A stretch of 64,000 nt of DNA from Endozoicomonas gorgoniicola. Its GTDB lineage: Bacteria; Pseudomonadota; Gammaproteobacteria; Pseudomonadales; Endozoicomonadaceae. Of the stretch, positions 45,106-57,035 are shown in pieces. The notes under the pieces were generated by a model. That model ran no database searches. It worked only from the letters and a program-made list of their open reading frames with translations, and was not told the DNA's origin. The position numbers were made by a program, and so were the translations under genes. Location of the stretch: assembly GCF_025562715.2 (NCBI RefSeq), contig NZ_JAPFCC010000001.1:5480001-5544000 (forward strand). The letters are read 5' to 3'. How positions within the stretch are numbered: position 1 is the first letter of the stretch; each line of letters begins with the position of its first letter.

Positions 45106-47208
45106 GTGGCCCGTAAAACCCCGATCAACCGCTATCGCAACATTGGTATCTGTGCCCATGTTGACGCGGGTAAGACAACGACCACTGAACGCGTACTGTT
45201 CTACACTGGTCTGAGTCACAAAATTGGTGAAGTTCATGATGGTGCTGCCACCATGGACTGGATGGAACAGGAGCAGGAGCGTGGTATTACCATTACTTCT
45301 GCGGCTACCACCTGTTTCTGGCGTGGTATGGATGCTCAGTTTGATGAGCATCGCATTAACATTATCGACACACCCGGACACGTTGACTTCACTATCGAAG
45401 TAGAGCGTTCCCTGCGTGTACTGGACGGCGCAGTTGTTGTGCTGTGTGGTTCCTCCGGCGTACAGCCTCAGACTGAAACCGTATGGCGTCAGGCTGACAA
45501 GTACGAAGTGCCACGTATGGTATTCGTCAACAAGATGGACCGTACCGGTGCTGACTTCACTATGGTGGTTGAGCAGCTGCGTGAGCGTCTGGGCGCAATC
45601 GCTGTGCCAATGCAGATGACCATCGGCGCTGAAGACGAGTTTAAAGGTGTTGTTGACCTGGTTAAGATGAAGTCCATTATCTGGAACGAGTCTGACCAGG
45701 GTATGTCTTTCACCTATGAAGATATTCCTGCTGACCTTCAGGATACTTGCGACGAAATGCGCGAGTACATGATGGAAGCAGCTGCAGAAGCGACTGAAGA
45801 GCTGATGGAAAAGTACCTGGAAGAAGGTACTTTGACTGAGGAAGAGATCAAGGCTGGTATCCGTGCGCGTACACTGGCGAACGAAATCATCCCTGTCTTC
45901 GGTGGTTCTGCGTTTAAGAACAAGGGTGTACAGGCTGTACTGGATGCTGTTATCGAGCTGATGCCTTCTCCAAAAGAAGTTAAAGCAATCGAAGGTATCC
46001 TGGATGACGGTAAGGATACCGTTGAAACCCGTGAAGCTGATGATAGCGCTCCGTTCTCGGCGTTGGCGTTCAAAATTGCTACCGACCCATTCGTTGGTAC
46101 TCTGACGTTCGTACGTAACTACTCCGGTACCCTCAAGTCCGGTGATACCGTATACAACCCTGTTAAGCACAAGCGTGAGCGTGTTGGTCGTATGGTGCAG
46201 ATGCACGCCAACACCCGTGAAGAGCTGAAAGAGTGTGTTGCGGGCGATATCGTTGCGTTGATCGGTCTGAAAGACGTAACCACCGGTGACACCCTGTGTT
46301 CCATGGATAGCGTTATTACCCTGGAGCGTATGGAATTCCCTGATCCTGTAATCTCTGTTGCGGTTGAGCCTAAGTCCAAGGCTGACCAGGAGAAAATGGG
46401 TATTGCTCTGGGTAAGCTGGCTCAGGAAGATCCTTCCTTCCAGGTTAAGACCGACGAAGAGACTGGTCAGACCATTATCTCCGGTATGGGTGAGCTGCAC
46501 CTCGATATCCTCGTTGACCGTATGCGTCGCGAGTTCAAGGTGGAAGCTAACATTGGTAAGCCTCAGGTAGCTTACCGTGAAAAGATCAAGTCCTCTGTGG
46601 ACGCGAACCACAAGTTTGCCAAGCAGTCGGGTGGTCGCGGTCAGTACGGTCACGTTGTTATTGAATTCTCTCCTGCCGAAGGTGGCGAAGAGGGTCTGGA
46701 ATTCATTAACGAAATCGTGGGTGGTGCTATTCCTCGTGAATACATCCCGGCTGTACAGAAAGGTATCGAAGAACAGATGCAAAACGGCGTTATCGCCGGC
46801 TACCCGCTGCTGGGTCTGAAAGCGCGTCTGTACGACGGTTCTTTCCACGATGTTGACTCCAACGAAATGGCGTTTAAAATCGCTGCTTCACAAGCGCTGA
46901 AGAAATATGCGCCACAGGCTCAGCCTGTGCTGATGGAGCCTATGATGAAGGTCGAGGTGGTAACACCAGAAGACTACATGGGTGACGTTATGGGCGACCT
47001 GAACCGTCGTCGCGGTATCGTTCAGGGCATGGATGATACGCCGTCCGGCAAGACTATCAATGCTCAGGTGCCGCTGGGTGAAATGTTCGGCTACGCCACA
47101 GATCTGCGTTCAGCAACTCAGGGGCGTGCAACATACTCAATGGAATTCTCCGAGTATGCTGAGGCGCCAAACAGCATTGCTGAAGCGGTCATCAAGAACC
47201 AGGGTTGA
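45106..47208 (+). CDS. fusA: Translation elongation factor G
   Basis: 700 residues from a GTG start with GAGGATT upstream. GTPase motifs are [13 protein letters not shown] (G1), DTPGHVDFT (G3) and NKMDR (G4). Domains II-V follow in order, with [18 protein letters not shown] in domain IV. It drives ribosome translocation. It sits in the canonical rpsG-fusA-tuf order and is close in length to E. coli EF-G (704). Confidence 0.97.
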   Translation: MARKTPINRYRNIGICAHVDAGKTTTTERVLFYTGLSHKIGEVHDGAATMDWMEQEQERGITITSAATTCFWRGMDAQFDEHRINIIDTPGHVDFTIEVERSLRVLDGAVVVLCGSSGVQPQTETVWRQADKYEVPRMVFVNKMDRTGADFTMVVEQLRERLGAIAVPMQMTIGAEDEFKGVVDLVKMKSIIWNESDQGMSFTYEDIPADLQDTCDEMREYMMEAAAEATEELMEKYLEEGTLTEEEIKAGIRARTLANEIIPVFGGSAFKNKGVQAVLDAVIELMPSPKEVKAIEGILDDGKDTVETREADDSAPFSALAFKIATDPFVGTLTFVRNYSGTLKSGDTVYNPVKHKRERVGRMVQMHANTREELKECVAGDIVALIGLKDVTTGDTLCSMDSVITLERMEFPDPVISVAVEPKSKADQEKMGIALGKLAQEDPSFQVKTDEETGQTIISGMGELHLDILVDRMRREFKVEANIGKPQVAYREKIKSSVDANHKFAKQSGGRGQYGHVVIEFSPAEGGEEGLEFINEIVGGAIPREYIPAVQKGIEEQMQNGVIAGYPLLGLKARLYDGSFHDVDSNEMAFKIAASQALKKYAPQAQPVLMEPMMKVEVVTPEDYMGDVMGDLNRRRGIVQGMDDTPSGKTINAQVPLGEMFGYATDLRSATQGRATYSMEFSEYAEAPNSIAEAVIKNQG

Positions 47209-47297
47209 TTGAATTCCGCATTTTGGCAGTCGTTTTGATTTGCTAGAATGCGGGCTTTGACTGTTACCCAGAACCATTGAATCAAAGGTTAAGAGAA

Positions 47298-48521
47298 ATG
47301 GCTAAGGAAAAATTTGAACGTACGAAGCCGCACGTAAACGTCGGCACCATCGGTCACGTTGACCACGGTAAAACTACCCTGACTGCTGCGCTGACTCGCG
47401 TTTGTGCTGAAGTTTTCGGCGGTGAGATGAAAGCGTTCGATCAGATCGATAACGCTCCTGAAGAGCGTGAGCGTGGTATCACCATCTCTACTGCTCACGT
47501 AGAGTACGATTCTAACGAACGTCACTACGCGCACGTAGACTGCCCGGGACACGCTGACTATGTTAAAAACATGATCACCGGTGCTGCTCAGATGGACGGC
47601 GCTATTCTGGTATGTGGCGCGACTGACGGCCCTATGCCTCAGACTCGTGAGCACATCCTGCTGTCCCGTCAGGTTGGTGTACCTAACATCGTTGTATTCC
47701 TGAACAAAGCTGACCTGCTGGCTGAAGACTGCGGCGGCGTTGATTCTGAAGAATACGCTGAGATGCTGGAACTGGTTGAAATGGAAATCCGTGAGCTGCT
47801 GGACACTTACGAATTCCCTGGCGACGACACTCCAATCATCGCTGGTTCCGCTCTGATGGCCCTGAACGGCGAAGACGAAAACGAACTGGGTACTACTGCT
47901 GTTAAGAAGCTGGTAGAAACTCTGGATTCCTACATCCCAGAGCCAGAGCGTGCTATCGATCAGCCATTCCTGCTGCCAATCGAGGACGTATTCTCCATCG
48001 CTGGTCGTGGTACTGTAGTAACCGGTCGTGTTGAGCGTGGTATCATCACTGTTGGTGAAGAAGTAGAAGTTATCGGTATCAAGGAAACTTCCAAGACTAC
48101 CGTAACTGGCGTTGAAATGTTCCGTAAGCTGCTGGACGAAGGTCGTGCAGGTGAGAACGTTGGCTGTCTGCTGCGTGGTACCAAGCGTGAAGAAATCGAG
48201 CGTGGTCAGTGCCTGGTTAAGCCAGGTTCTGTAACTCCACACGCTAAGTTCGAAGCTGAAGTGTACATCCTGTCCAAAGATGAAGGTGGTCGTCACACTC
48301 CATTCTTCAAGGGCTACCGTCCACAGTTCTACTTCCGTACTACTGACGTGACCGGTAACATCGAGCTGCCAGAAGGCGTTGAGATGGTAATGCCAGGCGA
48401 CAACATCAACTTCATTGCTGAGCTGATCACTCCAGTTGCAATGGAAGACAACCTGCGTTTCGCTATCCGTGAAGGTGGCCGTACTGTAGGTGCTGGTGTT
48501 GTAGCTAAGATCCTGGACTAA
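47298..48521 (+). CDS. tuf: Translation elongation factor Tu
   Basis: 407 residues, against 394 in E. coli. GTPase motifs are [21 protein letters not shown] and NKAD. The extra length is an acidic insertion of about a dozen residues after the NKAD motif ([15 protein letters not shown], near 142-156), a form I associate with Hahella-like marine gammaproteobacteria. Domain II and III blocks ([32 protein letters not shown]) are intact. It is the only tuf gene in the window. A TAGAAT with a weak -35 at 47223-47249 may be its own promoter. Confidence 0.97.
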   Translation: MAKEKFERTKPHVNVGTIGHVDHGKTTLTAALTRVCAEVFGGEMKAFDQIDNAPEERERGITISTAHVEYDSNERHYAHVDCPGHADYVKNMITGAAQMDGAILVCGATDGPMPQTREHILLSRQVGVPNIVVFLNKADLLAEDCGGVDSEEYAEMLELVEMEIRELLDTYEFPGDDTPIIAGSALMALNGEDENELGTTAVKKLVETLDSYIPEPERAIDQPFLLPIEDVFSIAGRGTVVTGRVERGIITVGEEVEVIGIKETSKTTVTGVEMFRKLLDEGRAGENVGCLLRGTKREEIERGQCLVKPGSVTPHAKFEAEVYILSKDEGGRHTPFFKGYRPQFYFRTTDVTGNIELPEGVEMVMPGDNINFIAELITPVAMEDNLRFAIREGGRTVGAGVVAKILD

Positions 48522-48561
48522 TTGGCAAACGCTAATAGTTCGTGATCTGAACTCACCCTAT

Positions 48562-48604
48562 AAAAACCCCGGGCCTTGTTAATAACAAGGTCCGGGGTTT
48601 TTTT
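48562..48604 (+). terminator. Long intrinsic terminator after tuf
   Basis: AAAAACCCCGGGCCTTGTT pairs with AACAAGGTCCGGGGTTTTT over 19 positions (one G-U) around a three-base loop, with seven Ts. It separates the str and S10 units. Confidence 0.95.
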
Positions 48605-48732
48605 ATTTCAGGGTTCGATGGTTGTCGGTTTGCCTTTTTTGATGAAGGGGCGAGTTGGTTATTTACGTCCGGGCGTAATTAACAAAAAAGAAGGAAGTAA
48701 AATTCCATCTAATTCAGGCACTTGTCCGTATC

Positions 48733-48762
48733 TTGTTTGTTCATTTCTCCCGTTATTATAAT
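48733..48762 (+). promoter_or_regulatory. Candidate upstream promoter of the S10 operon
   Basis: TTGTTT and TATAAT, 18-base spacer. It would yield a leader of about 155 bases before rpsJ, comparable with the L4-responsive S10 leader of E. coli. Confidence 0.45.
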
Positions 48763-48824
48763 TCCGGAATTTGAATGCGCAGATGAACAGGCTCTTCTTT
48801 TTAACAATGGGGTTAGCCCTTGTG

Positions 48825-48853
48825 TTGACTCATAGTTATGTGCTTAGTACAAT
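48825..48853 (+). promoter_or_regulatory. Strong sigma-70 promoter of the S10 operon
   Basis: TTGACT and TACAAT, 17-base spacer, 69 bases before rpsJ. A near-palindromic hairpin (CCGGGCGA ... TCGCCGGG) lies in the short leader. The rest of the 401-base tuf-rpsJ gap contains no credible gene. Confidence 0.8.
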
Positions 48854-48916
48854 GCTGCGTCCTTTTTGTCCGGGCGACAATGATCGCCGGGCCTAGTTCT
48901 TTATTGATATGGTTAG

Positions 48917-49237
<321 letters not shown>

Positions 49238-49338
49238 TTGCGGCTTAGGGCGCCATTCCAGTGTGCACAAGCTTTTGTGTAACGCTCTGCAATGGGCGGC
49301 CATAGTGGGTGAAAGCCCCGTACACGAGAGAGGTTGAA

Positions 49339-49977
49339 ATGACTATTGGATTAGTCGGCAAGAAGTGCGGCATGACCCGTATCTTCACAGAAGACGGTGC
49401 TTCTGTACCAGTCACTGTAGTTGAAGTTGATCCTAACCGTGTTACCCAGGTTAAAACTCTGGATGTAGACGGTTACAACGCAATTCAGGTGACAACTGGT
49501 GCTAAGAAAAGCAGCCGTGTCATCAAGCCAGAAGCTGGCCACTTTGCTAAGGCAAAAGTTGAAGCTGGTCGTGGTTTGTGGGAATTCCGCACCGAAGAAG
49601 ATGCCAGCTTTGAGCTGGGTCAGCTGATCGGTGTAGACCTGTTCGAACAGGGTCAGAAAGTAGACGTTACTGGTCAGTCCAAAGGTAAGGGCTTCCAGGG
49701 CGGCGTTAAGCGTTGGAACTTCCATATGCAAGACGCTACTCACGGTAACTCTCTGTCTCACCGTGCTCCTGGTTCCATCGGTCAGTGTCAGACCCCTGGT
49801 CGCGTCTTCAAAGGTAAGAAGATGGCTGGTCACATGGGTGCTGAACAAGTGACTGTACAGTCTCTGGAAATCGTTCGTGTTGACGCTGAACGTAACCTGC
49901 TGCTCATCAAAGGTGCAGTTCCAGGTGCGACCGGCGCTGACGTTATCGTTAAGCCGGCTGTTAAAGCGAGCGCCTGA
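49339..49977 (+). CDS. rplC: Ribosomal protein uL3
   Basis: 212 residues. The start at 49339 follows GAGAGAGG; an upstream in-frame start at 49309 adds non-family residues. Landmarks are [20 protein letters not shown] and the extension [20 protein letters not shown] reaching the peptidyl-transferase centre, followed by a glutamine (GQCQTPG) that is methylated in E. coli L3. Early 50S assembly protein. Confidence 0.96.
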   Translation: MTIGLVGKKCGMTRIFTEDGASVPVTVVEVDPNRVTQVKTLDVDGYNAIQVTTGAKKSSRVIKPEAGHFAKAKVEAGRGLWEFRTEEDASFELGQLIGVDLFEQGQKVDVTGQSKGKGFQGGVKRWNFHMQDATHGNSLSHRAPGSIGQCQTPGRVFKGKKMAGHMGAEQVTVQSLEIVRVDAERNLLLIKGAVPGATGADVIVKPAVKASA

Positions 49978-49988
49978 GGGGATTGATG

Positions 49989-50591
49989 ATGGAACTGAAT
50001 GTAACAGGTGCAGGTACGGTAGAAGTTTCTGACGTGACTTTCGGCACTGAATTCAACGAAGCTCTGGTTCACCAGGCAGTAGTTGCTTTCATGGCTGGCG
50101 CTCGTCAGGGTACCCGTGCTCAGAAAACCCGCAGCGAAGTAAGCGGCGGTGGACGCAAGCCTTGGCGTCAAAAAGGTACTGGTCGTGCACGTGCCGGTAC
50201 TATCCGTAGCCCAATCTGGCGCGGGGGCGGCAAAGCATTTGCTGCTAAACCACAGGATCACGCTCAAAAACTGAACAAGAAAATGTACCGCGGTGCTCTG
50301 CGTGCAATCTTGTCTGAGCTGGTTCGTCAGGAGCGTCTGGTTGTTGTTGAATCCTTCAACGCCGAAACTCCTAAGACCAAACAGATGGTCGCAAAGCTGA
50401 AAGAACTCAATGTTGAAAAAGGTCTGATCGTTTCTGAAGAAGTCGACCAGAACCTGTACCTGGCTACTCGCAACATCCCTCACGTGGATGCCCGCGACGT
50501 GCAAGGCATTGATCCAGTAAGCCTGATTGCCCACGAAAAAGTTGTAATGACTGTGGCAGCCATCAAGAAGTTCGAGGAGATGCTGGGATGA
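49989..50591 (+). CDS. rplD: Ribosomal protein uL4
   Basis: 200 residues. Two adjacent ATGs exist; the second (49989) is eight bases from GAGGGG and gives the family start MELNV. The tunnel loop contains [20 protein letters not shown]. In E. coli L4 also represses the S10 operon at its leader. It overlaps rplW by four bases. Confidence 0.95.
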   Translation: MELNVTGAGTVEVSDVTFGTEFNEALVHQAVVAFMAGARQGTRAQKTRSEVSGGGRKPWRQKGTGRARAGTIRSPIWRGGGKAFAAKPQDHAQKLNKKMYRGALRAILSELVRQERLVVVESFNAETPKTKQMVAKLKELNVEKGLIVSEEVDQNLYLATRNIPHVDARDVQGIDPVSLIAHEKVVMTVAAIKKFEEMLG

Positions 50592-50884
50592 ACCAGGAAC
50601 GTATCTACAAAGTTCTGCTTGGTCCGCACATTTCCGAGAAGGCGACCGTAGTTGCTGAAGAACACGGCCAGTACGTCTTCAAGGTAGCTAAGGACGCCAC
50701 CAAGCTTGAAATCAAAAAAGCTGTTGAACAGCTGTTTGAAGTAAGCGTCAATTCTGTTCGCACTGCCGTTGTTAAAGGCAAAACTAAGCGTACACGTTTC
50801 GGTATGGGCCAGCGCTCAGACTGGAAGAAAGCTTACGTTAGCCTGGAGCAAGGTCAGGAAATCGACTTTGCGGACGCGGAATAA
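50588..50884 (+). CDS. rplW: Ribosomal protein uL23
   Basis: 98 residues, overlapping rplD at ATGA. Sequence from [20 protein letters not shown] to [18 protein letters not shown] is typical. L23 sits at the tunnel exit and docks trigger factor and SRP. Confidence 0.96.
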   Translation: MNQERIYKVLLGPHISEKATVVAEEHGQYVFKVAKDATKLEIKKAVEQLFEVSVNSVRTAVVKGKTKRTRFGMGQRSDWKKAYVSLEQGQEIDFADAE

Positions 50885-50895
50885 GGAGTTAAAGG

Positions 50896-51723
50896 ATGGC
50901 CGTAGTTAAATGCAAGCCGACTTCTCCGGGTCGCCGCTTCGTCGTCAAGGTCGTAAACCCTGACCTGCACAAAGGTCGCCCACACGCGCCTTTGGTAGAG
51001 AAGAAGAGCAAGTCCGGTGGTCGTAACAATGCTGGTCGTATCACAACCCGTCATCGTGGTGGTGGTCACAAGCAGCATTACCGTATCGTAGACTTCAAGC
51101 GCAACAAGGACGGCATCCCAGCTGTTGTTGAGCGTCTGGAATACGATCCAAACCGTACCGCACACATCGCCCTGTTGAAATACATGGACGGTGAGCGTCG
51201 TTACGTGATCGCACCTAAGGGTGTGAAAGCTGGTGACGAGCTGTACTCCGGTGTCGATGCGCCTATTAAAGCGGGTAACACATTGCCACTGCGCAATATC
51301 CCTCAGGGTTCCATCGTACACTGTGTAGAGCTGAAGCCAGGTAAAGGTGCGCAGATGATTCGCAGTGCTGGTGCTTCTGCCCAGCTGGTAGCCCGTGACG
51401 GTGCCTACGTAACCCTGCGTCTGCGTTCCGGTGAAATGCGTAAAGTTCTGGCTGACTGTCGCGCCACTCTGGGCGAAGTCTCCAACAGTGAGCACAACCT
51501 GCGCTCTCTGGGTAAAGCTGGTGCCAAGCGCTGGCGCGGTGTTCGTCCGACCGTTCGTGGTGTTGCCATGAACCCGGTAGATCACCCGCATGGTGGTGGT
51601 GAAGGTCGTACTTCCGGTGGTCGTCACCCAGTGACTCCATGGGGTGTTCCGACTAAGGGTCGTAAGACTCGTTCCAACAAGCGTACGGACAAAATGATCG
51701 TACGTCGTCGCAGCGCTAAGTAA
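50896..51723 (+). CDS. rplB: Ribosomal protein uL2
   Basis: 275 residues, two beta-barrels and a C-terminal extension with the near-invariant histidine region [38 protein letters not shown] lies in the N-terminal part. Required for 50S-30S association and peptidyl-transferase activity. AAGGAG upstream. Confidence 0.97.
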   Translation: MAVVKCKPTSPGRRFVVKVVNPDLHKGRPHAPLVEKKSKSGGRNNAGRITTRHRGGGHKQHYRIVDFKRNKDGIPAVVERLEYDPNRTAHIALLKYMDGERRYVIAPKGVKAGDELYSGVDAPIKAGNTLPLRNIPQGSIVHCVELKPGKGAQMIRSAGASAQLVARDGAYVTLRLRSGEMRKVLADCRATLGEVSNSEHNLRSLGKAGAKRWRGVRPTVRGVAMNPVDHPHGGGEGRTSGGRHPVTPWGVPTKGRKTRSNKRTDKMIVRRRSAK

Positions 51724-51744
51724 GCCTAGAGAGAGGATTCGACA

Positions 51745-52023
51745 GTGCCACGTTCATTGAAAAAAGGCCCATTTATCGACCTTCACCTGTTGAAGAAAGT
51801 CGAAGATGCGGCTGAAAGCGGCAACAAGCGTCCGATCAAGACCTGGTCTCGCCGCTCTATGATTATCCCTACTATGGTAGGTCTGACCATCGCTGTTCAC
51901 AACGGTCGTCAGCACGTTCCGGTTTTCGTCACCGAAGACATGGTCGGCCATAAGCTGGGTGAGTTCTCTGCTACCCGCACCTATCGCGGTCACGCAGCGG
52001 ACAAAAAAGCCAAGAAGCGCTAA
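51745..52023 (+). CDS. rpsS: Ribosomal protein uS19
   Basis: 92 residues from a GTG start behind [28 protein letters not shown] and [20 protein letters not shown] are standard. It contacts S13 in the 30S head near the A-site finger. Confidence 0.96.
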   Translation: MPRSLKKGPFIDLHLLKKVEDAAESGNKRPIKTWSRRSMIIPTMVGLTIAVHNGRQHVPVFVTEDMVGHKLGEFSATRTYRGHAADKKAKKR

Positions 52024-52033
52024 GAGGTAAGAA

Positions 52034-52369
52034 ATGAAAGAAGTAGCTGCTATCCATAAAGGCGCTCGCATTTCTGCCCAGAAAGCGCGTCTGGTTGCTG
52101 ACCAGGTTCGCGGTAAAGCAGTAAGCGAAGCCCTGGACCTGCTGGCTTTCAGCCCGAAAAAGGCTGCTGAGCTGGTTAAGAAGGTTCTGGAGTCTGCTAT
52201 TGCAAACGCCGAACACAACGAAGGCATGGACATTGATGAGCTGAAAGTCTCCACCATCTATGTAGATGAAGCGATGACTATGAAGCGTATTCGTCCGCGT
52301 GCCAAAGGCCGCGCTGATCGCATTCTCAAGCGGTCTTGCCATATCACGGTTAAGGTTGCAGAGGTCTAA
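52034..52369 (+). CDS. rplV: Ribosomal protein uL22
   Basis: 111 residues. The long beta-hairpin reaching the exit tunnel includes [20 protein letters not shown], the site of macrolide-resistance changes, here without insertion. Ten bases after rpsS. Confidence 0.96.
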   Translation: MKEVAAIHKGARISAQKARLVADQVRGKAVSEALDLLAFSPKKAAELVKKVLESAIANAEHNEGMDIDELKVSTIYVDEAMTMKRIRPRAKGRADRILKRSCHITVKVAEV

Positions 52370-52380
52370 GGAGCGATCAG

Positions 52381-53079
52381 ATGGGTCAAAAAGTACATCC
52401 TAACGGGATTCGACTGGGCATCGTAAAACCTCACAGATCTGTGTGGTTTGCTGAAGGTCAAGAGTATGCTGACAAGCTGATCTCTGATCTGGAAGTTCGT
52501 GAATTCCTGCAGAAGAAGCTGAAGAACGCTTCCGTAAGCCGTATCGACATTCAGCGTCCAGCGCAGAGTGCTCGAGTTACCATTCACACTGCCCGTCCAG
52601 GCATCGTGATCGGTAAGAAAGGTGAAGATGTTGAGAAACTGCGTCGGGCAGTTACCAAGATGATGGGCGTACCTGTCCACATCAACATCGAAGAAGTTCG
52701 TAAGCCAGAACTCGACGCTATGCTGGTTGCTCAGTCTATCGCTGGTCAGCTGGAACGTCGTGTCATGTTCCGTCGCGCTATGAAGCGCTCCGTTCAGAAC
52801 GCTATGCGTCTGGGCGCGAAAGGTATCAAGGTTCAGATCGGTGGTCGTCTGGGCGGTGCTGAGATTGCCCGTTCCGAATGGTACCGTGAAGGTCGCGTAC
52901 CTCTGCACACCCTGCGTGCAGATATCGACTACGCTACCTACGAAGCCAAGACTACCTACGGTATTCTGGGTGTTAAAGTTTGGATCTTCAAAGGCGAAGT
53001 GATTGGCGGAATGGCGGCTGTTGAACAGCAGGCTAAGGAGCCAGCGAAGCGTCCTAAGAAGAGACAACCTAAGAAGTAA
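52381..53079 (+). CDS. rpsC: Ribosomal protein uS3
   Basis: 232 residues. The KH domain [18 protein letters not shown] and the conserved [20 protein letters not shown] are present, and the tail is lysine-rich (RPKKRQPKK). S3 lines the mRNA entry tunnel. GGAG lies upstream in the rplV-rpsC spacer. Confidence 0.97.
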   Translation: MGQKVHPNGIRLGIVKPHRSVWFAEGQEYADKLISDLEVREFLQKKLKNASVSRIDIQRPAQSARVTIHTARPGIVIGKKGEDVEKLRRAVTKMMGVPVHINIEEVRKPELDAMLVAQSIAGQLERRVMFRRAMKRSVQNAMRLGAKGIKVQIGGRLGGAEIARSEWYREGRVPLHTLRADIDYATYEAKTTYGILGVKVWIFKGEVIGGMAAVEQQAKEPAKRPKKRQPKK

Positions 53080-53090
53080 GGAGCGCGGTA

Positions 53091-53504
53091 ATGTTACAGC
53101 CAAAGCGTACGAAGTTTCGTAAGCAGCAAAAGGGTCGCAATCGCGGCCTGGCACACCGCGGCTCCAAAGTTAGCTTCGGTGAATACGCATTGAAGGCCAC
53201 TGGTCGTGGACGTATAACTGCTCGCCAGATTGAAGCAGCTCGTCGTGCCATGACTCGTCACATCAAGCGTGGTGGTAAGATCTGGATTCGCGTCTTCCCT
53301 GACAAGCCTATCTCCAAGAAACCTCTCGAGGTTCGTATGGGTAAAGGTAAGGGTAGTGTCGAGTACTGGGTAGCACAGATCCAGCCGGGTCGTGTCCTGT
53401 ACGAGATGGAAGGTGTATCCGAAGAACTGGCTCGTGAGGCATTTGCTCTGGCTGCTGCCAAGCTGCCTGTGGAGACCACCTTCGTTAAGCGGAGCGTGAT
53501 GTGA
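53091..53504 (+). CDS. rplP: Ribosomal protein uL16
   Basis: 137 residues, [20 protein letters not shown] with [15 protein letters not shown] core (seen as [20 protein letters not shown]). It includes the arginine in [11 protein letters not shown] region near the position hydroxylated in E. coli L16. Its stop overlaps the rpmC start by one base (TGATG). Confidence 0.96.
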   Translation: MLQPKRTKFRKQQKGRNRGLAHRGSKVSFGEYALKATGRGRITARQIEAARRAMTRHIKRGGKIWIRVFPDKPISKKPLEVRMGKGKGSVEYWVAQIQPGRVLYEMEGVSEELAREAFALAAAKLPVETTFVKRSVM

Positions 53505-53695
53505 TGAAAGCAGCTGAATTGCGTGAAAAAACCGTTGAACAGCTCAATGAAGAGCTGATCAGCCTGCTGCGGGATCAATTTAATTTCCGCATGCAGAAAG
53601 CGACTGGCCAGCTGAATCAGACTCACCTGATGAAGCAAAACCAGCGCGACATTGCCCGTATTAAGACGGTGCTGAATGAGAAGGCAGGTATCTAA
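53504..53695 (+). CDS. rpmC: Ribosomal protein uL29
   Basis: 63 residues, a two-helix protein: [20 protein letters not shown] and [20 protein letters not shown]. The ATG at 53504 overlaps the rplP stop by one base; an in-frame GTG precedes it. It lies at the tunnel exit beside L23. Confidence 0.95.
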   Translation: MKAAELREKTVEQLNEELISLLRDQFNFRMQKATGQLNQTHLMKQNQRDIARIKTVLNEKAGI

Positions 53696-53697
53696 AG

Positions 53698-53961
53698 ATG
53701 GCTGAAGTCAAGAAAGTCCGTACTCTGACCGGCAAGGTTGTGAGCGACAAGATGGACAAGACCGTCACTGTCCTCATTGAACGCCGTGTTAAACATCCGC
53801 TGTACGGTAAAATCGTAAAGCGGTCCACCAAGTTGCACGCGCACGATGAAAACAACGAATGTCGTATGGGCGACATCGTGACCATCAAGGAAACACGTCC
53901 AATGTCTAAGTCCAAGACATTTGAACTCGTTTCCATTGATGAGCGTGCTACTCAAATATAA
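53698..53961 (+). CDS. rpsQ: Ribosomal protein uS17
   Basis: 87 residues, OB fold, with [20 protein letters not shown] and [20 protein letters not shown]. Last gene of the classical S10 set. A 158-base gap before rplN follows and may hold the spc promoter or leader; no convincing promoter was found there. Confidence 0.96.
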   Translation: MAEVKKVRTLTGKVVSDKMDKTVTVLIERRVKHPLYGKIVKRSTKLHAHDENNECRMGDIVTIKETRPMSKSKTFELVSIDERATQI

Positions 53962-54119
53962 GGCCAGGGTTCTCAGACTCTGAGTAACGTTAGCCTCTAG
54001 CTGTCACGCCAGATGGCTTCAGGATGGCCGGTTGCACTAACCAACCAGTGTTGTGTGACCGGTCAGTCATTACGCAGATTAGCGAGTACCAGTCTGCAGT
54101 TTGGGCTTGGAGAATAAGC

Positions 54120-54488
54120 ATGATCCAGACAGAATCTCAACTCGAAGTAGCCGATAACTCCGGCGCTCGTCGAGTACAGTGTATTAAGGTGTTGGGTGGT
54201 TCCCATCGCCGTTACGCCCACATTGGCGACATCATCAAAGTATCCGTTAAGGAAGCTATTCCTCGCGGTAAGGTCAAAAAAGGCCAGGTGATGAACGCTG
54301 TTGTGGTACGTACCAAAAAAGGTGTACGTCGTCCAGACGGTTCCCTGATTCGCTTCGATGGCAACGCTGCCGTTCTGCTGAACGCAAGCAACCAGCCAAT
54401 CGGTACCCGTATCTTTGGCCCGGTGACTCGTGAATTGCGCGGTGAGCAGTTCATGAAGATCATTTCTCTGGCGCCAGAAGTACTGTAA
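54120..54488 (+). CDS. rplN: Ribosomal protein uL14
   Basis: 122 residues. The start follows TTGGAGAATAAGC; an in-frame upstream start at 54024 is not family-like. [20 protein letters not shown] and [20 protein letters not shown] are canonical. It forms an intersubunit bridge and binds the silencing factor RsfS. First gene of the spc set. Confidence 0.96.
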   Translation: MIQTESQLEVADNSGARRVQCIKVLGGSHRRYAHIGDIIKVSVKEAIPRGKVKKGQVMNAVVVRTKKGVRRPDGSLIRFDGNAAVLLNASNQPIGTRIFGPVTRELRGEQFMKIISLAPEVL

Positions 54489-54499
54489 GGGAGCAGGAA

Positions 54500-54817
54500 A
54501 TGAAAAAGATCCGTCGTGATGACGAAGTCATCGTAATCGCTGGCAAGGACAAAGGTAAGCGCGGTAAAGTGCTGACCGTTCGTGCTGACGGTAAACTGAT
54601 TGTTTCTGGCATCAACATGATGAAGAAGCATCAGAAGCCTAACCCAATGTTGGGCACCCCGGGTGGAATCGTAGAAAAAGAAGCTGCTATTCAGGCTTCC
54701 AACGTTGCGATCCTGAACACAGAAACCGACAAGGCTGATCGTGTTGGCTTCGCTATCTCTGAAGATGGCAAAAAGCAGCGCGTGTTCAAGTCCACTGGCA
54801 AGCCGGTTGACGCGTAA
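54500..54817 (+). CDS. rplX: Ribosomal protein uL24
   Basis: 105 residues with a KOW motif ([20 protein letters not shown]). An assembly initiator of the 50S subunit located at the tunnel exit. Eleven bases after rplN, with GGGAG upstream. Confidence 0.96.
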   Translation: MKKIRRDDEVIVIAGKDKGKRGKVLTVRADGKLIVSGINMMKKHQKPNPMLGTPGGIVEKEAAIQASNVAILNTETDKADRVGFAISEDGKKQRVFKSTGKPVDA

Positions 54818-54830
54818 GGGGTGGTATAGA

Positions 54831-55370
54831 ATGGCAAATTTTAAGACTAAGTACCGTGAAGAAATCCGCGCCAAGCTCAAAGAAGAGCTGGGCCTGGCCA
54901 ACATTCACGAAGTACCACGCATCACCAAGATCACCCTGAACATGGGTGTGGGTGAAGCGATCGGTGACAAGAAAGTCATCGAGCACGCTGTTTCCGATAT
55001 GGAAAAGATTGCTGGTCAAAAAGCAGTAGTAACCAAAGCTCGCAAATCTGTTGCTGGCTTCAAGGTTCGCGAAGGCTGGCCAATCGGTGTCAAAGTGACA
55101 CTGCGTGACGAACGTATGTACGAATTCCTGGAACGTCTGGTAGACATCGCTCTGCCACGTGTTCGCGACTTCCGTGGTGTAAGCCCGAAGTCCTTTGACG
55201 GTCGTGGCAACTACAGCATGGGCGTTAAAGAACAGATCATCTTCCCGGAAGTTGACTACGATAAAATCGACACTCTGCGCGGTCTGGACATTACCATGAC
55301 CACTACTGCCAAGAGTGATGACGAAGGCCGTGCTCTGCTGCGTGCTTTCAACTTCCCATTCCGTAACTGA
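54831..55370 (+). CDS. rplE: Ribosomal protein uL5
   Basis: 179 residues beginning [20 protein letters not shown], with [20 protein letters not shown] and [20 protein letters not shown]. It binds 5S rRNA and the P-site tRNA. The start is set by AAGGGGTGG upstream; a longer frame from 54741 overlaps rplX and is not used. Confidence 0.96.
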   Translation: MANFKTKYREEIRAKLKEELGLANIHEVPRITKITLNMGVGEAIGDKKVIEHAVSDMEKIAGQKAVVTKARKSVAGFKVREGWPIGVKVTLRDERMYEFLERLVDIALPRVRDFRGVSPKSFDGRGNYSMGVKEQIIFPEVDYDKIDTLRGLDITMTTTAKSDDEGRALLRAFNFPFRN

Positions 55371-55385
55371 TAAAGGTACGAGCTT

Positions 55386-55691
55386 ATGGCTAAAGTATCC
55401 ATGAAGCAGCGGGAGTTGAAGCGTCAGCGCACCGTTGCCAAGTATGCTGAGAAGCGCGCCGCTCTGAAGGCGATCATCAATCACCCAAACAGCTCTGACG
55501 ACGAGCGTTGGGACGCACTGGTTGCAATGCAAAAGCAGCCACGTGACGCCAGCTCCTCCCGTCTGCGTAACCGTTGTCGTGTGACAGGTCGTCCACACGG
55601 CTACCTGCGCAAGTTCGGTCTGAGCCGCATCAAGCTGCGTGAAGCAGCGATGCGTGGTGATGTTCCAGGTCTGGTTAAGGCCAGCTGGTAA
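55386..55691 (+). CDS. rpsN: Ribosomal protein uS14
   Basis: 101 residues, the long zinc-free form, [20 protein letters not shown] and [20 protein letters not shown]. It lacks the C-x-x-C pairs of the short zinc-binding form, so it is not a zinc-responsive paralogue. Sits in the 30S head. Confidence 0.96.
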   Translation: MAKVSMKQRELKRQRTVAKYAEKRAALKAIINHPNSSDDERWDALVAMQKQPRDASSSRLRNRCRVTGRPHGYLRKFGLSRIKLREAAMRGDVPGLVKASW

Positions 55692-55720
55692 GCGCGTTTC
55701 ATCTTCTGGAGAGATAGATA

Positions 55721-56113
55721 ATGAGTATGCAGGACCCGTTAGCAGATATGCTAACTCGTATCCGTAATGCCCAGATGGCAGAACATGCTTCTGTTGAAAT
55801 TCCTTCTTCCAAGGTTAAGGCTGCAGTAGCCAAAGTCTTGAAAGAGGAAGGCTACATTACTGACTTTCGTGTAGAAGGCGAGATCCAGAAATCTCTGGTT
55901 ATCGACCTGAAATACTACGAAGGCAAGCCGGTTATCGAAAACCTGAAGCGCGTAAGCCGTCCGGGTCTGCGTTCTTACACCGGTAAAGAAGAGCTGCCTA
56001 AGGTCAATGGCGGCCTGGGTATCGCTATCGTTTCTACCAACAAAGGTGTAATGACCGATCGCGCTGCCCGTGCAGCCGGTGTTGGTGGCGAAATCCTTTG
56101 CACCGTATTCTAA
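55721..56113 (+). CDS. rpsH: Ribosomal protein uS8
   Basis: 130 residues: [20 protein letters not shown] at the start and [20 protein letters not shown] at the end. In E. coli S8 represses the spc operon by binding the rplE message region. GGAGAGA lies upstream. Confidence 0.96.
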   Translation: MSMQDPLADMLTRIRNAQMAEHASVEIPSSKVKAAVAKVLKEEGYITDFRVEGEIQKSLVIDLKYYEGKPVIENLKRVSRPGLRSYTGKEELPKVNGGLGIAIVSTNKGVMTDRAARAAGVGGEILCTVF

Positions 56114-56125
56114 GGGAGGGTTGAT

Positions 56126-56659
56126 ATGTCTCGAGTAGCTAAAAGCCCAGTAGAAATCCCTGCCGGTGTTGAAGTTAAGCTGAATGGCCAGAACATCTCT
56201 ATCAAGGGATCCAAAGGTCAGCTGGATCTGAACATCCACGCGAATGTTGTCGTAAGTCAGGAAGACAAAGTCCTGACTTTCGCTCCACGTGATGGCGCCA
56301 AGCACTCCCGTGCTCTGGCAGGTACCACTCGTGCGCTGGTTAACAACATGGTAACCGGCGTTACTGCTGGCTTCGAGAAGAAGCTGCAGCTGGTTGGTGT
56401 TGGTTACCGTGCGCAGACTAAGGGTAAGACCCTGAACCTGTCTCTTGGTTTCTCTCACCCAGTGGACTACACCATGCCTGAGGGTGTGACTGCGGAAACT
56501 CCATCCCAGACTGAAGTCGTTATCAAAGGTATCGACAAGCAGCTGGTTGGACAGGTTGCTGCGGAAATCCGCGAATTCCGTCGTCCTGAGCCATACAAAG
56601 GCAAGGGTGTCCGCTACGCCGACGAACACGTTCGTCGTAAAGAAGCCAAGAAAAAGTAA
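56126..56659 (+). CDS. rplF: Ribosomal protein uL6
   Basis: 177 residues, two alpha/beta repeats, with [20 protein letters not shown] and the C-terminal [20 protein letters not shown]. It lies at the base of the stalk near the sarcin-ricin loop. GGGAGGG upstream. Confidence 0.96.
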   Translation: MSRVAKSPVEIPAGVEVKLNGQNISIKGSKGQLDLNIHANVVVSQEDKVLTFAPRDGAKHSRALAGTTRALVNNMVTGVTAGFEKKLQLVGVGYRAQTKGKTLNLSLGFSHPVDYTMPEGVTAETPSQTEVVIKGIDKQLVGQVAAEIREFRRPEPYKGKGVRYADEHVRRKEAKKK

Positions 56660-56673
56660 GGTAGGGTGACATC

Positions 56674-57024
56674 ATGATGGATAAGAACTCTGCTCGCCTG
56701 CGTCGTGCTCGTCGTGCTCGTATGAAAATGCGTGAACTGGGTGTTAACCGCCTGACCGTTCACCGCTCTTCTCAGCACATGTATGCACAGGTGATTGCCC
56801 CTGAGGGTGACAAAGTGTTGGCTGCGGCCTCCACTGTCGAGAAGGAGCTGCGTGCTGAAGCTACCAGCAATGTTGAAGCTGCTAAGAAAGTAGGCGCTCT
56901 GGTTGCAGAACGTGCTAAAGCTGCTGGCATTACCAAGGTTGCTTTTGACCGCTCCGGTTACAAATATCACGGTCGTGTGAAGGCGCTTGCTGACGCTGCC
57001 CGTGAAGCCGGTCTGGAATTCTGA
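56674..57024 (+). CDS. rplR: Ribosomal protein uL18
   Basis: 116 residues; two ATGs are adjacent and the first is better spaced from [26 protein letters not shown] and [20 protein letters not shown] are typical. It binds 5S rRNA with L5. Confidence 0.95.
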   Translation: MMDKNSARLRRARRARMKMRELGVNRLTVHRSSQHMYAQVIAPEGDKVLAAASTVEKELRAEATSNVEAAKKVGALVAERAKAAGITKVAFDRSGYKYHGRVKALADAAREAGLEF

Positions 57025-57035
57025 GGGTAGGCATC

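Noticed and set aside
48576..48761. 61-codon frame between tuf and rpsJ
   Set aside because: It starts inside the tuf terminator, has no ribosome site, and overlaps a promoter candidate.
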